DNA of 64,000 nucleotides from Erwinia pyri (lineage in GTDB: Bacteria > Pseudomonadota > Gammaproteobacteria > Enterobacterales > Enterobacteriaceae), in NCBI RefSeq assembly GCF_030758455.1, contig NZ_CP132353.1:1-64000 (forward strand), given 5' to 3'. The notes below the pieces were generated by a model that was given only the letters and a program-made list of their open reading frames with translations, did no database searches and was not told where the DNA came from. Below are positions 30,205-39,228 of the stretch, piece after piece; the stretch's first letter is position 1; each line of letters opens with the position of its first letter. The position numbers were made by a program, and so were the translations under genes.

Positions 30205-33200
30205 AGCGTATTCCTTTACACATCTCTCGATGTTAACAAGAAAAGCTTTGTATTCAGGCGTTTGTGAGTTGGCATCTCCCACAGACGGGGTAAGCGTGTT
30301 GGCCAGGAAGCCTTTACGGGCGCTCCCTTCAAATCCCCAATGGCAGGGGATGCCAACGGTATCGATCTGCTGACCATCAATGGTTAATCGCTGCAGCCGT
30401 TTGGTCACCACGGCCTTAGCTTTAATGTAACCACGCTGTGAGCTGACTTTTACCCAGTCGCCAGCCTTGATGCCTTTGGCGCTGGCCAGCTCGGTGCCAA
30501 TCTCAACAAACTGCTCGGGCTGGGCAATGGCATTCAGCCGGGCATGTTTGCTCCAGTGGCGGAACAGTTCAGTGATGGAGTAGGTGGTGGCGACACAGGG
30601 GAATTTATCCGCCTTGCCCAGTGCCGCCGCGTCGCGTTTGAACAGGCGGGCTACCGGGCTGTAGACCACCGCCGGGTGGAGGGGATTGGTGCCGGTAGGG
30701 CTTTCCAGCGGCTCGTAGTGCTCCGGGAAAGGGCCGTCGCCGAGTTTATCCAGCGCAAACAGGTGCCCCATGCCGTCCGGCATCATAATGAACGGGCCAG
30801 TCTGCTTTTCTGGCGCCGCGGTCACCGGATAATCCGGCACGTCCAGCCCCTCCCAGCGCTGACCGTTCCATTCGATAAGTTTGCGCTGCGGATCCCACGC
30901 TTTACCCTGCGGATCGGCTGAAGCACGGTTATAGAGAATTCGCCGGTTCAGCGGCCAGGCCCAGGCCCAGTCGTTCACCGCCCCCAGCCCGGACGGATCG
31001 GCATTGTCGCGCCTTGCCATCTGATTACCCGCAGGCGTCCAGCTACCGGCGTAAATCCAGCAGGCGCTGGCGGTGGTGCCGTCATCACGGAGATCGGCAA
31101 AAGAGGTGAGCTGCTGGCCTTTTTTCAGCACCAGTCCGCCATCCGCATCTACCACGTCGGCCAGCGCCTTGCCGTTATTCTCTTTCGCTACTTCTTCAGG
31201 CGAAGGTGACGCCGGGTCGCTGTAATCCCAGCTCATCGCTAACAGCGGTTCAGCCGCCACGCCGCCTTCCTCGCGGTAGAGCTGGCGCAGACGCAGGTAA
31301 ATATTGCCGAGGATTTTACCGTCATGCATCGCTTCGCCCGGCGGACTGGCTGCGGCCCAGTGCCACTGCAGACAGCGGGCGGAATTGGAGATGGAGCCCT
31401 CTTCTTCCGCAAAACAGGAGGAGGGCAGACGGAAGACTTCTGTCTGAATCTCACTGGCCTTAACGTCGTTAAACTCGCCATGATTCTGCCAGAAGGTAGA
31501 CGTTTCCGTGCTGAGCGGATCGATCACCACCAGATATTTCAGGTTGGAGAGAGCGCGGAAAGCTTTGTTCTTGTCCGGGAAGGCGGCCAGCGCGTTAAAG
31601 CCCTGAACGATGCAGCCATTCATTTTGCCCTCCACCATCATCTCGGCCAGGGTCATGCAGTCGTAGCTTTTGTCCCACTTGGGCAGCCAGTCAAAGGCCC
31701 AGCTGTTCTCTTTCTGCGCCCTGTCGCCGTAGAAGCTTTTCATCAGGCTGACAAAGAACTTTGAGGTGTTTTGCCAGTAGTTAACCTGGCCCGGCAGCAG
31801 CATGGCCGGCGTGGCCTGTTGCAGGTAGGTTTCCAGCGTGGTCTGTTTTTCTGAAGGCAGCGTCAGGTAACCGGGCAGGCTCTGGGAAAGTAGCCCCAGA
31901 TCGGTAAAACCCTGTACGTTGGAGTGGCCGCGCAAAGCGTTAATGCCCCCGCCCATCATCCCGATATTCCCTAACAGCAGCTGGATCATCGCGGCCGCCC
32001 GAATGATCTGGGAGCCATTGGAGTGATGCGTCCAGCCGAGCGCATAAAGCACGCTGGCGGTGCGATCCGGCACGCAGGTTGTGGCGAGCTGCTGACAGAT
32101 GGCCAGGAAATCTGCCTGCGGCGTGCCGCAAATCCGGCTGACCAGCTGAGGCGTGTAACAGCTGGCGTGCGCTTTCAGCAGATTCCACACGCAGCGCGGG
32201 TGAGTCAGCGAGTCGTCACGCTTCGCCTGGCCTGCTGCATCCAGCTCGTAGTGCCAGCTGGTTTTATCATACTGACGTGCGGCCTCATCATAGCCACTGA
32301 ATAACCCCTCTCGGAAGCTATAACCTTCACTGACTATCAGCGCGGCATTGGTATAGGCCTTCACATACTCATGCTGAACCTTGTCATGTTCCAGCAGGTA
32401 ATTCACCACGCCCATCAGGAAGGCGGCATCGCTACCGGCGCGCAGAGGAGCATAGATATCGGCCACGGCGGCGGAGCGGTTGAAGCGCGGGTCAACAACA
32501 ATCACCGTAGCATTGTTGCGGGTTTTCGCTTCGACCACCCACTTGAATCCTACCGGATGCGCTTCTGCCGGGTTACCGCCCATAATGAGGATAACGTTGG
32601 CGTTTTTGATATCGGTCCAGTTATTGGTCATCGCCCCACGGCCAAAGCTGGGTGCCAGCGCGGCGACGGTAGAGCCATGACAGAGCCGCGCCTGGTTTTC
32701 CAGCGCCAGCATGCCCAGGGAACGGGCAAATTTCTGGTCGAGCAGGCCGGTCTCGTTGCTGGCGGCGGAAGAGCACAGCATGCCCGTGGTCAGCCAGCGG
32801 TTTACTCTGGTGCCCGCCGCATTTTTTTCCTGGAAATTCGCATCGCGATCGTTTTTCATCAGGCGGGCGATGCGGGCAAAGGCTTCATCCCAACTGATGC
32901 GCTGCCAGCGATCGGAGCCCGGTGCACGGTATTCAGGGTATTTCAGCCGTTGTTCACTGTGAATAAAATCGAGTACGCCAGCGCCTTTAGGGCACAAAGA
33001 GCCTCTGCTCACCGGATGGTCCGGATCCCCTTCAATATGGTAAATGGATGAGAGGGCGTTTTTGGCACCGTCGCCGAGGCTGTAAATCAGCATGCCGCAG
33101 CCCACAGAGCAGTAGGTACAGTTATTACGGGTCTCTTTACTGCGCAGTAATTTGTACTCGCGTACCGATGCCAATGCTGTTGCAGGCGTAAAGCCCAGCA

Positions 33201-33267
33201 AGGTCAGCGAAGTCCCGGCCATCCCTCCGGCACAGATTTTAAAAAAGCTCCGTCTGTTCATTTTCAT
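29302..33267 (-). CDS. fdoG: Formate dehydrogenase-O major subunit FdoG, fused in frame to FdoH; Cys in place of selenocysteine
   Basis: The molybdopterin catalytic subunit oxidises formate in the periplasm. A twin-arginine signal ([15 protein letters not shown]) is followed by a 4Fe-4S motif ([13 protein letters not shown]) and the molybdopterin domains. Residue 196 is Cys (TGT at 32680-32682, in [10 protein letters not shown]), where E. coli FdoG has selenocysteine. The expected end after FLVNIE is missing: the sequence continues through seven codons into fdoH without a stop. Reading one base over gives GTG-TAA at 30216-30221, where E. coli FdoG ends in EKV. The fusion therefore looks like a single-base insertion in GAGAGATGTGTAA. 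The FdoG part is about 1015-1021 residues, as usual. Either a real fusion or a sequencing error would explain it. Confidence 0.9.
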   Translation of the reverse strand: MKMNRRSFFKICAGGMAGTSLTLLGFTPATALASVREYKLLRSKETRNNCTYCSVGCGMLIYSLGDGAKNALSSIYHIEGDPDHPVSRGSLCPKGAGVLDFIHSEQRLKYPEYRAPGSDRWQRISWDEAFARIARLMKNDRDANFQEKNAAGTRVNRWLTTGMLCSSAASNETGLLDQKFARSLGMLALENQARLCHGSTVAALAPSFGRGAMTNNWTDIKNANVILIMGGNPAEAHPVGFKWVVEAKTRNNATVIVVDPRFNRSAAVADIYAPLRAGSDAAFLMGVVNYLLEHDKVQHEYVKAYTNAALIVSEGYSFREGLFSGYDEAARQYDKTSWHYELDAAGQAKRDDSLTHPRCVWNLLKAHASCYTPQLVSRICGTPQADFLAICQQLATTCVPDRTASVLYALGWTHHSNGSQIIRAAAMIQLLLGNIGMMGGGINALRGHSNVQGFTDLGLLSQSLPGYLTLPSEKQTTLETYLQQATPAMLLPGQVNYWQNTSKFFVSLMKSFYGDRAQKENSWAFDWLPKWDKSYDCMTLAEMMVEGKMNGCIVQGFNALAAFPDKNKAFRALSNLKYLVVIDPLSTETSTFWQNHGEFNDVKASEIQTEVFRLPSSCFAEEEGSISNSARCLQWHWAAASPPGEAMHDGKILGNIYLRLRQLYREEGGVAAEPLLAMSWDYSDPASPSPEEVAKENNGKALADVVDADGGLVLKKGQQLTSFADLRDDGTTASACWIYAGSWTPAGNQMARRDNADPSGLGAVNDWAWAWPLNRRILYNRASADPQGKAWDPQRKLIEWNGQRWEGLDVPDYPVTAAPEKQTGPFIMMPDGMGHLFALDKLGDGPFPEHYEPLESPTGTNPLHPAVVYSPVARLFKRDAAALGKADKFPCVATTYSITELFRHWSKHARLNAIAQPEQFVEIGTELASAKGIKAGDWVKVSSQRGYIKAKAVVTKRLQRLTIDGQQIDTVGIPCHWGFEGSARKGFLANTLTPSVGDANSQTPEYKAFLVNIERCVKEYAMSLQSQNILRRSATNALTPPPQARDHQQQVAKLIDVTTCTGCKGCQVACSEWNDIRDEVGHNVGVYDNPVDLSAHSWTVMRFAETEEYGRLEWLIRKDGCMHCADPGCLKACPAEGAIIQYANGIVDFQSAHCIGCGYCIAGCPFNVPRLNKEDNRAYKCTLCVDRVAVGQEPACVKTCPTGALHFGSKEEMKQLAAERVSELKSRGYDHAGLYDPQGVGGTHVMYVLHHADKPALYHGLPEDPGISPAVTFWKGIWKPLAAIGFAATFAASVFHYVGVGPNRVEEDEDEDETHDKEDRK

Positions 33268-33660
33268 TTTTTATTTTGCTCACGCTACGTTCCTTGAATG
33301 CGCAAAATAGCAGGCTGAAAAGGGCATTATTTGACGGAAATCAAGAAGTCAGCGGTTTGTTATTATTCAATTAACAAGTTAACTACTAATGATTATCATT
33401 CCTGGGGCTAAGCCTTCCTTAACGGCAGAGAGTGAAAATCAGTTCCCTCTTTTCGCCCGAACTGCTCCTTCCTGAAACCGTGGTAACTGCACGGCGTGTG
33501 CTGTCTGGCCCCTGCAGCAATGGCTAAACCATTGCGGTTGGCGGGTGACAGGTTCAGAATCTTCGTACGCTTATCTGAAAGTTAATGATTAAAGCATGAC
33601 CACTTGGTGGGCGGCGGCGTGAGAACAGATGAAATTCAGGTGAATAAAAACGGTGAGAAC
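33268..33660. other. fdoG-fdhD divergent intergenic region
   Basis: This 393-bp region holds the promoters of both transcripts. Besides the FNR-like site it has AATGATTATCATT at 33388-33400, a perfect 6-1-6 palindrome identical to the core of a Fur box. No small gene is convincing. Confidence 0.55.
33331..33344. promoter_or_regulatory. FNR-like site upstream of fdoG
   Basis: TTGACGGAAATCAA matches the FNR/CRP-type consensus TTGAT-N4-ATCAA at nine of ten positions. It is 64 bp upstream of the fdoG start in the fdoG-fdhD divergent region. Confidence 0.5.
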
Positions 33661-34455
33661 ATGAGTGAGATCGCAGGGTTAAGCCAGGTACAGGTGCGGC
33701 AGCGCCGTTCGCTGGAGACGCCAGAGGATGACTGGCTGGCCGAAGAGGTTCCGGTGGCGCTGGTCTATAACGGCATCTCCCATGTGGTGATGATGGCTAC
33801 GCCAAAAGATCTGGAAGCGTTCGCGCTGGGCTTCTCGCTCTCTGAAGGGATTATCAGCTCGCCTGCCGACATCTATGGCATCGATATTCACCCTTCCTGC
33901 GGCGGTATAGAGGTTCAGGTTGAGCTTTCCAGCCGCCGTTTTATGGGGCTGAAAGAGCAGCGCCGGGCGATGGCGGGACGCACCGGCTGCGGCGTCTGCG
34001 GCGTGGAGCAGCTGGAAGAGATTGGCAAACCCCTCCAGCCGCTGCCGTTTACCCAGACTTTTGAGATTGCGCGGCTGGATGAAGCGCTGTCTCAGCTGAA
34101 AAGCTATCAGCCTGTTGGACAGTTAACCGGTTGTACTCACGCCGCGGCCTGGATTTTGCCGGACGGCAATCTGGCCGGAGGCTGTGAAGATGTCGGGCGG
34201 CATGTGGCGCTGGACAAGCTGCTGGGGCTACGCAGCCAGCAGAGGGCGTGGCAGCAGGGTGCAGTGCTGGTCTCCAGCCGTGCCAGCTATGAGATGGTGC
34301 AGAAATCCGCAATGTGCGGCGTCGAAATCCTCTTTGCCGTCTCAGCCGCCACGAAACTGGCCGTGGAGGTAGCCGAGCGCAGTAATCTGACGCTGGTAGG
34401 CTTCAGCAAACCGGGTAGAGCCACGGTCTATACGCATCCGCAGAGACTGGTGTAA
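33661..34455 (+). CDS. fdhD: Formate dehydrogenase sulfur carrier FdhD
   Basis: FdhD transfers sulfur from IscS to the molybdenum cofactor of formate dehydrogenase. The 264-residue product has the essential CxxC in [13 protein letters not shown] (residues about 101-108). It also has the conserved [24 protein letters not shown] and [15 protein letters not shown] segments. I chose ATG 33661; an in-frame GTG at 33604 adds 19 residues without a better ribosome site. It is divergent from fdoG, as in E. coli. Confidence 0.93.
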   Translation: MSEIAGLSQVQVRQRRSLETPEDDWLAEEVPVALVYNGISHVVMMATPKDLEAFALGFSLSEGIISSPADIYGIDIHPSCGGIEVQVELSSRRFMGLKEQRRAMAGRTGCGVCGVEQLEEIGKPLQPLPFTQTFEIARLDEALSQLKSYQPVGQLTGCTHAAAWILPDGNLAGGCEDVGRHVALDKLLGLRSQQRAWQQGAVLVSSRASYEMVQKSAMCGVEILFAVSAATKLAVEVAERSNLTLVGFSKPGRATVYTHPQRLV

Positions 34456-34463
34456 GTCGGCGT

Positions 34464-35240
34464 CTATACCAAAACTACCTCTGGCAGCACCTTCTCCAGG
34501 GTAGCAAAAGCGGGCAGGTTAGCCGCGGCGCTGTCGGTAATCAGGGCGGATACCTGCCCGATATCGGCATAGTTCATCCGGCTGGTCAGTCCTAACTTGC
34601 TGCGATCGGCCAGCAAAATCAGCTGCGCGGACTGCTGTACCATGGCGCGGGCAATGGCGGCTTCGTGAGGATAAAAACTACTGGCGCCGTTTTTACCGTC
34701 AATGCCTACCGGCGACATCATCGCCACGTCAGCGCGGTAGCGGTAGATCTCCCCCACCGTCAGTTCGCCCCGCGTCTCGTGCGCCCCGGCAAGCATATTG
34801 CCGCCCAGCAGAATGATACTGTTATGCAGCACTTCATGCTCCTCAGCCGCAGAGAGCTTAAGCGCCGCATTCAGGCTGTTGGTAATGATGGTCAGCCCTG
34901 ACATGGTTTTCAGCTCCTCTGCCAGCATCGTGGTGGTGCTGCCTGCATCCAGGAACAGCGTTTGTCCCGGCTTCAGACGCTGCGCGGCGGCCCGCGCAAT
35001 GGCGCGCTTCTCTCTCGCTCTGACTTCGCTACGCACCGTCAGGGGAGGTTCCGGCGCCGCATCCAGCGCCATCAGCCCGCCATGCACGCGGCGGGCTAAC
35101 CCCATCGCTTCCAGCTCAATAATATCCCTTCTGGCGGTCTCTCTGGAGATACCCAGTTCTCTGACGATGCGTTCAGTGCTGAGGTGATTCAGGGTACTCA
35201 ACAGGGCGCGAATGCGATGTAAACGGGTTTCCTGCAACAT
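34464..35240 (-). CDS. DeoR-family transcriptional regulator
   Basis: A 258-residue regulator with the DeoR helix-turn-helix (RIRALLSTLNHLSTERIVRELGISRETARRDI). The sugar-phosphate-isomerase-like effector domain has LDAGSTTTMLAEEL, TNSLNAAL and LADRSKLG. It is divergent from a class III aminotransferase. The 170-bp gap holds four TGTATTT-type repeats, so it probably controls that gene and itself. The effector is unknown, perhaps a phosphorylated amino sugar or related metabolite. Confidence 0.88.
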   Translation of the reverse strand: MLQETRLHRIRALLSTLNHLSTERIVRELGISRETARRDIIELEAMGLARRVHGGLMALDAAPEPPLTVRSEVRAREKRAIARAAAQRLKPGQTLFLDAGSTTTMLAEELKTMSGLTIITNSLNAALKLSAAEEHEVLHNSIILLGGNMLAGAHETRGELTVGEIYRYRADVAMMSPVGIDGKNGASSFYPHEAAIARAMVQQSAQLILLADRSKLGLTSRMNYADIGQVSALITDSAAANLPAFATLEKVLPEVVLV

Positions 35241-35300
35241 AGGGTTTCCTTTTCCGGACCAGAAGCGCGTAGCGTAACTGACATCTCCGGCTTCTGCTTG

Positions 35301-35335
35301 TGTATTTTATTGTATTTGTGTATTTGGTTGCATTT
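35301..35335. promoter_or_regulatory. Tandem TGTATTT repeats between the DeoR-type gene and aminotransferase
   Basis: TGTATTT occurs at 35301, 35311 and 35319, and TGCATTT at 35329. The 10-, 8- and 10-base spacing puts them close to one face of the helix. A -35-like TTGACA follows at 35335. Tandem short direct repeats of this kind are typical DeoR-family operators. Confidence 0.55.
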
Positions 35336-35410
35336 TGACAGAACTTTGCCATGATAAAGCTATCCGGGCGCCGGTCCGCCCGCTCATCTCACTTCGTAAC
35401 GGGAGTTCTC

Positions 35411-36751
35411 ATGGCTACACGTTCGACAATTATGGACACCAACAGTTTTCGCGCCGAGCATGCCAACGGCCTGGCAGCTGACGTACGTAAACTGACTGAT
35501 AAACGCAGCAAGGTGCTGGGTGAATCTTACCGTCTGTTTTACCGTAAGCCGGTGCATCTGGTGCGGGGTGAGGGACAGTATCTCTGGGATGCCGCCGGGG
35601 ATAAATATCTTGATGTCTATAATAACGTAGCCAGCATTGGTCACTGCCATCCGGCGGTGATTGATGCGGTGTATCAGCAGATGCAGCAGCTGAATACGCA
35701 TACCCGTTACCTGCATGAGCGCATTCTGGACTATTCAGAAGCGCTGCTGGCGACGATGCCGGCGGAGATCGATCGTGCGATGTATATGTGCACCGGCTCA
35801 GAAGCCAATGACCTGGCTATCCGCGTGGCGCGCGCCCACAGTGGCGGCACCGGGATTATCGTCACTCAGGAAGCCTATCACGGCACCAGCGATCTGACCT
35901 CTGGCGTATCGCCTGCGCTGGGAACGGGTCAGCCACTGGCAGCAACGACCCGCCTGGTTTCGCCTCCCGACCATTACCGCGTCAACGCGCCAGATTTAGG
36001 CGCGTGGTTTGCCAGCGAAATCCAGAAGCAGATTGATGACATGGCCGCCCACGGCATTAAATTTGCGGGTTTCCTCGCCGATTCCATCTTCTCTTCTGAC
36101 GGCGTGCTGCCGGGGCCAAAAGGCTTCCTGAAGCAGGCGGTCGATGTGGTGCATAAAAATGGCGGGATCTTTATTGCTGATGAGGTGCAGCCTGGTTTTG
36201 CCCGCACCGGCGAGGCGTTCTGGGGCTTTGCCCGTCACGGCGTGGTGCCGGATATCGTCACTACCGGCAAACCGATGGGGAACGGCATTCCTGTTTCGGC
36301 GCTGCTGGCGAAAAGCGATGTGCTGGCCTCGTTTAGCGACGATATTCCCTATTTCAATACATTTGGCGGCAACCCGGTGGCGATGGCGGCGGCTCAGGCC
36401 GTACTCAGGGTCATTAAAGAAGAGGGGCTGCAGGAGCACAGCCGTGTGGTGGGCGAGAAGCTGTTGGGCGAACTGCTGACGCTAAAGGCAAAATATGAGT
36501 GCGTCGGAGATGTTCGTGGTGCCGGGTTGTTCATTGGTTTTGAGCTGGTAACGGATAAAGCCAGCAAAACGCCTGATAAGCAGCTGGCGCTGGACGTCAC
36601 CGAAAAGCTGCGTGAAAACCACGTGCTCACTTCCGTCGCGGGGCCTTATGGCAACGTGCTGAAACTGCGCCCGCCGCTGGCATTCCAGGAGAGCGATATT
36701 GACTGGCTGGTCGGGGCGCTGGATAAATCGTTGGCAGCATTAGGGAAATAA
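35411..36751 (+). CDS. Class III PLP-dependent aminotransferase
   Basis: A 446-residue ornithine/acetylornithine-type aminotransferase. It has MYMCTGSEANDLAIRVAR, FIADEVQPGFARTG and the PLP lysine K287 in VTTGKPMGNGIP. The lineage including ethanolamine-phosphate phospho-lyases and 2-aminoalkyl transaminases fits better than biosynthetic ArgD, because it stands alone with a DeoR regulator. I chose ATG 35411 with GGGAG five bases upstream; a longer frame from 35351 lacks a ribosome site. The substrate is unknown. Confidence 0.88.
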   Translation: MATRSTIMDTNSFRAEHANGLAADVRKLTDKRSKVLGESYRLFYRKPVHLVRGEGQYLWDAAGDKYLDVYNNVASIGHCHPAVIDAVYQQMQQLNTHTRYLHERILDYSEALLATMPAEIDRAMYMCTGSEANDLAIRVARAHSGGTGIIVTQEAYHGTSDLTSGVSPALGTGQPLAATTRLVSPPDHYRVNAPDLGAWFASEIQKQIDDMAAHGIKFAGFLADSIFSSDGVLPGPKGFLKQAVDVVHKNGGIFIADEVQPGFARTGEAFWGFARHGVVPDIVTTGKPMGNGIPVSALLAKSDVLASFSDDIPYFNTFGGNPVAMAAAQAVLRVIKEEGLQEHSRVVGEKLLGELLTLKAKYECVGDVRGAGLFIGFELVTDKASKTPDKQLALDVTEKLRENHVLTSVAGPYGNVLKLRPPLAFQESDIDWLVGALDKSLAALGK

Positions 36752-36813
36752 TCGCTTAGATCGATTTGGCATCACTCTGCAGCCTAACGGCATAAAGCTG
36801 TCGTTGCGCCCGC

Positions 36814-36830
36814 TAAGGGCTAAACCCTTA
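36814..36830. repeat. Small hairpin between the aminotransferase gene and sodA
   Basis: TAAGGG, loop CTAAA, CCCTTA. It is a possible weak terminator of the aminotransferase transcript. A -10-like TATAAT at 36877-36882 for sodA lies downstream, inside GGATC...GATCC flanking arms. Confidence 0.4.
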
Positions 36831-36947
36831 TTAACGTCGGGGCATTGATAACCCTTTTACGGATCGTTTATTTAACTATAATGATCCGACTGCTTACGCG
36901 GTGCTAACAGAAACGGCGCCGCCCACCATTAAATGGAGATGATGAAC

Positions 36948-37562
36948 ATGAGTTATTCACTGCCATCCTTACCGTATGCCTACGACGCACTGGAACCGCA
37001 TTTCGACAAGCAGACGATGGAAATCCATCACACTAAACACCACCAGACTTACGTCAACAACGCCAACGCGGCGCTGGAAGGCACTGAGTTTGCCGACCTG
37101 CCTGTTGATGAGCTACTCGCTAAACTGGATCAGGTGCCGGCTGACAAGAAAACCGTACTGCGTAACAACGCGGGCGGCCACTCTAACCACAGCTTCTTCT
37201 GGAAAGGCCTGAAAACCGGCACCACCCTGAGCGGCGAGCTGAAAGCAGCTATCGAAAAAGATTTCGGCAGCGTTGATGCTTTCAAAGCGGAGTTTGAAAA
37301 AGCGGCTGCAACCCGTTTCGGTTCAGGCTGGGCGTGGCTGGTTAAAAAAGGCGACAAGCTGGCTGTGGTTTCCACCGCCAACCAGGACAGCCCGCTGATG
37401 GGCGAAGCGATCTCTGGCGCATCCGGTACCCCAATCGTGGGTCTGGACGTGTGGGAACACGCTTACTACCTGAAATATCAAAACAAACGCCCTGACTACA
37501 TCAAGGCGTTCTGGGAAGTGGTTAACTGGGATGAAGCCGCAGCGCGCTTCTCAGCTAATTAA
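36948..37562 (+). CDS. sodA: Superoxide dismutase [Mn]
   Basis: The 204-residue Mn-SOD matches E. coli SodA (206). Metal ligands are visible: His27 in [12 protein letters not shown], His81 in [10 protein letters not shown], and Asp167 and His171 in [15 protein letters not shown] chose ATG 36948, the conserved [12 protein letters not shown] start with GGAG upstream. A frame opening at 36933 adds five residues. A strong terminator follows. Confidence 0.97.
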   Translation: MSYSLPSLPYAYDALEPHFDKQTMEIHHTKHHQTYVNNANAALEGTEFADLPVDELLAKLDQVPADKKTVLRNNAGGHSNHSFFWKGLKTGTTLSGELKAAIEKDFGSVDAFKAEFEKAAATRFGSGWAWLVKKGDKLAVVSTANQDSPLMGEAISGASGTPIVGLDVWEHAYYLKYQNKRPDYIKAFWEVVNWDEAAARFSAN

Positions 37563-37590
37563 TTTGCCACCACGTTAAATCGTGACGATA

Positions 37591-37621
37591 AACCGACGAA
37601 GTCCGCTTCGTCGGTTTTTTA
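37591..37621 (+). terminator. Intrinsic terminator of sodA
   Basis: A perfect 11-bp stem AACCGACGAAG / CTTCGTCGGTT with a TCCG loop is followed by T6. Confidence 0.92.
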
Positions 37622-37759
37622 TTGCCCGCTGCGCGACGCCACCTGCTCTTCCCTCTGAAAATTGCTTCAGTAAAAAGATAATCATCTTTGCCTTTAATCC
37701 TCCTTCGGCGATGTGATTGCCAGCCAACTCTCTTGTTTCGACAGAAGAGAAAAAATCGA

Positions 37760-37787
37760 TGAACTTTTGTTGGCATTGAGATACTCA
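37760..37787 (+). promoter_or_regulatory. Candidate hrp box (HrpL sigma-factor promoter) before the effector gene
   Basis: TGAACT at 37760-37765 and ATACTCA at 37781-37787 are separated by 15 bases. The HrpL consensus is GGAACC-N15/16-CCACTCA: four of six and five of seven positions match, with correct spacing. The start codon of the effector gene is 30 bases downstream, leaving room for a short leader with its AGGAGA site. The match is degenerate. Confidence 0.5.
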
Positions 37788-37817
37788 GTTCAGACTATGA
37801 ACTTTCAGGAGAACTTT

Positions 37818-38684
37818 ATGTTTCCGACACTCCCTTTAACCTCATCACAAGTGAAGAGAAACGATCCTCACACAGTTAAGCTCTGGGAGGCGATGCCGGG
37901 GCAGCATCATGGCGAAACGGTTCAGGTTTCACCAGGGGTGATGCACGAGTTACACCTTGCTCAGGATGTAATCAATGCCGTCAAAGATAATCTCTCGCAA
38001 GGAACCGGTAACCAGAAAACAGATTATCTGCTGACCCAGGGAGGGAGTTATCAGCATGCTGTCGCCGCCCGCCATCTACGTGATGTGGATTTCCGGGGAG
38101 ATAATCAGGCAATTGTTAAATCGGCGCTGGCGGCCCAGGGAGGCACCTGCGGTGAGCATTCCGCGCTTGCCATGGCTTATTTATCGAATATGGATCTCAC
38201 GCGTCCGATTTTTACCTATGCGGTTGAAAACCATCCCGATCATCAGTTGAATATCATTGGCGATCTGCGTGAACCCCATCAGGCTGTAGTGGTGGATTCA
38301 TGGCCGGTTTTTGCCCGTGCTCATCTTGCAAATAATGCGGCACTTCGGGCAAATATCAACCGACCGCTGGATGTTCATCTGCCGGGTTCCGAGCCCAAAA
38401 TACCTTTAGAAGAACTCGGCGAGACAGAGCCTGTCTGTGAGGCGCGTATTACCCATATCAACCATCAGAAGCAGACACCTGATTATCATCAGGTATTGGA
38501 AAATCCACGCCGTGTCAGGCTTGAAGAGTGCACACACGGCATCAGTAACCTTGGTGTGCGATATCAGAACCGAGAAAGCCCGATAGATGTACTGGAAAAT
38601 ATTGCCGATCGTGCAGTTTACGAGCGACAGGCGATAGCGATGCAGCAGGCACGTCACTATTTCCCTGACAGAGGCAATAACTGA
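37818..38684 (+). CDS. Putative type III effector, HopX/XopE (AvrPphE)-like cysteine protease/transglutaminase fold
   Basis: A 288-residue protein with no signal peptide. A Cys-His-Asp triad is visible: C111 in GGTCGEHSALAMAYL, H142 in PDHQLNIIGD, and D160 in VVVDSWPVFARAH. The GxCGEH, DH and V-x-D-x-W-P-x2-A spacing resembles the P. syringae HopX and Xanthomonas XopE effectors, which are longer. The N-terminus (MFPTLPLTSSQVK) is Ser/Thr/Pro rich, as secretion signals often are. I chose ATG 37818 because AGGAGA lies five bases upstream. The stop overlaps the start of a CesT-like chaperone gene, an arrangement typical of secreted effectors. By eye the DNA is more A+T rich than its neighbours, suggesting transfer. 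Family membership is an inference from motifs; other transglutaminase-like proteases are possible. Confidence 0.7.
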   Translation: MFPTLPLTSSQVKRNDPHTVKLWEAMPGQHHGETVQVSPGVMHELHLAQDVINAVKDNLSQGTGNQKTDYLLTQGGSYQHAVAARHLRDVDFRGDNQAIVKSALAAQGGTCGEHSALAMAYLSNMDLTRPIFTYAVENHPDHQLNIIGDLREPHQAVVVDSWPVFARAHLANNAALRANINRPLDVHLPGSEPKIPLEELGETEPVCEARITHINHQKQTPDYHQVLENPRRVRLEECTHGISNLGVRYQNRESPIDVLENIADRAVYERQAIAMQQARHYFPDRGNN

Positions 38685-39094
38685 TGCCTGTTTCCTGTGC
38701 CGTTGACCGACTGCTGCGACCGCTTTTACGCCACCTGAACGTTAACGCGCCGGCGCTGGCAGAAAATCAGGGGGTAAACATCGATTTTGAGCATATAAGC
38801 ATTCAGTTCACTCCTCTGAATAAAGATGAGCTTTTGATGGTCGCCAGTCTGGGCTGCCTGCCATTGGAACATCATAAAGATCTGGCGTGGCTGTTGCTCA
38901 GGCAGAATAATTTTTACCAGCCGACCCCGGCAATCAATCTGACCGTTGAGGGGCATGACAAAACGGTGCTGCTCTGGAGCCGTGAACGTTTTGCTAACCT
39001 TGATAGCAGTGCACTTATCACGCTTTTTGATCGTTTAGTTGACAGAGCAAACGAAACAGTCCGACTGATTTCTGCGCACAGAACACGCTTTTAA
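38684..39094 (+). CDS. CesT-family type III secretion chaperone
   Basis: A 136-residue small cytoplasmic protein whose start overlaps the effector stop by one base (TGATG), so the pair is translationally coupled. The pattern fits class I type III chaperones: a helical N-terminus (VDRLLRPLLRHL), a strand with IDFEHISIQFTPL, LLMVASLGCLP, LLLRQNNF, DKTVLLWSRERF, and a C-terminal helix ALITLFDRLVDRANETV. These chaperones bind the N-terminus of one effector and keep it competent for secretion. The likely client is the preceding gene product. No secretion apparatus genes are in the window. Confidence 0.7.
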   Translation: MPVSCAVDRLLRPLLRHLNVNAPALAENQGVNIDFEHISIQFTPLNKDELLMVASLGCLPLEHHKDLAWLLLRQNNFYQPTPAINLTVEGHDKTVLLWSRERFANLDSSALITLFDRLVDRANETVRLISAHRTRF

Positions 39095-39095
39095 A

Positions 39096-39137
39096 GAGTA
39101 TCCGCTGCTATCAGAAGAGGGACTCCGCCGGATACTC
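39096..39137. repeat. Inverted repeat directly after the chaperone gene
   Basis: GAGTATCCG at 39096-39104 and CGGATACTC at 39129-39137 are exact complements around a 24-base loop. It is a possible transcript end of the effector-chaperone unit. Confidence 0.5.
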
Positions 39138-39190
39138 CTTCCCTGAGAAGGTGTATCTTGTGTCGCTGCGCTTGAGAACCTCTCAATACA

Positions 39191-39228
39191 GTATGAATAA
39201 GCCGCCATTAATGGCGGCTTATTCATAC
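39191..39228. repeat. 38-bp perfect palindrome
   Basis: Two 19-base arms (GTATGAATAAGCCGCCATT and its exact complement) meet without a loop. No T-run follows. It could be a bidirectional terminator, a protein-binding site or the scar of an element. Confidence 0.8.

Noticed and set aside
32680..32682. Selenocysteine codon in fdoG
   Set aside because: The codon is TGT (Cys), not TGA.
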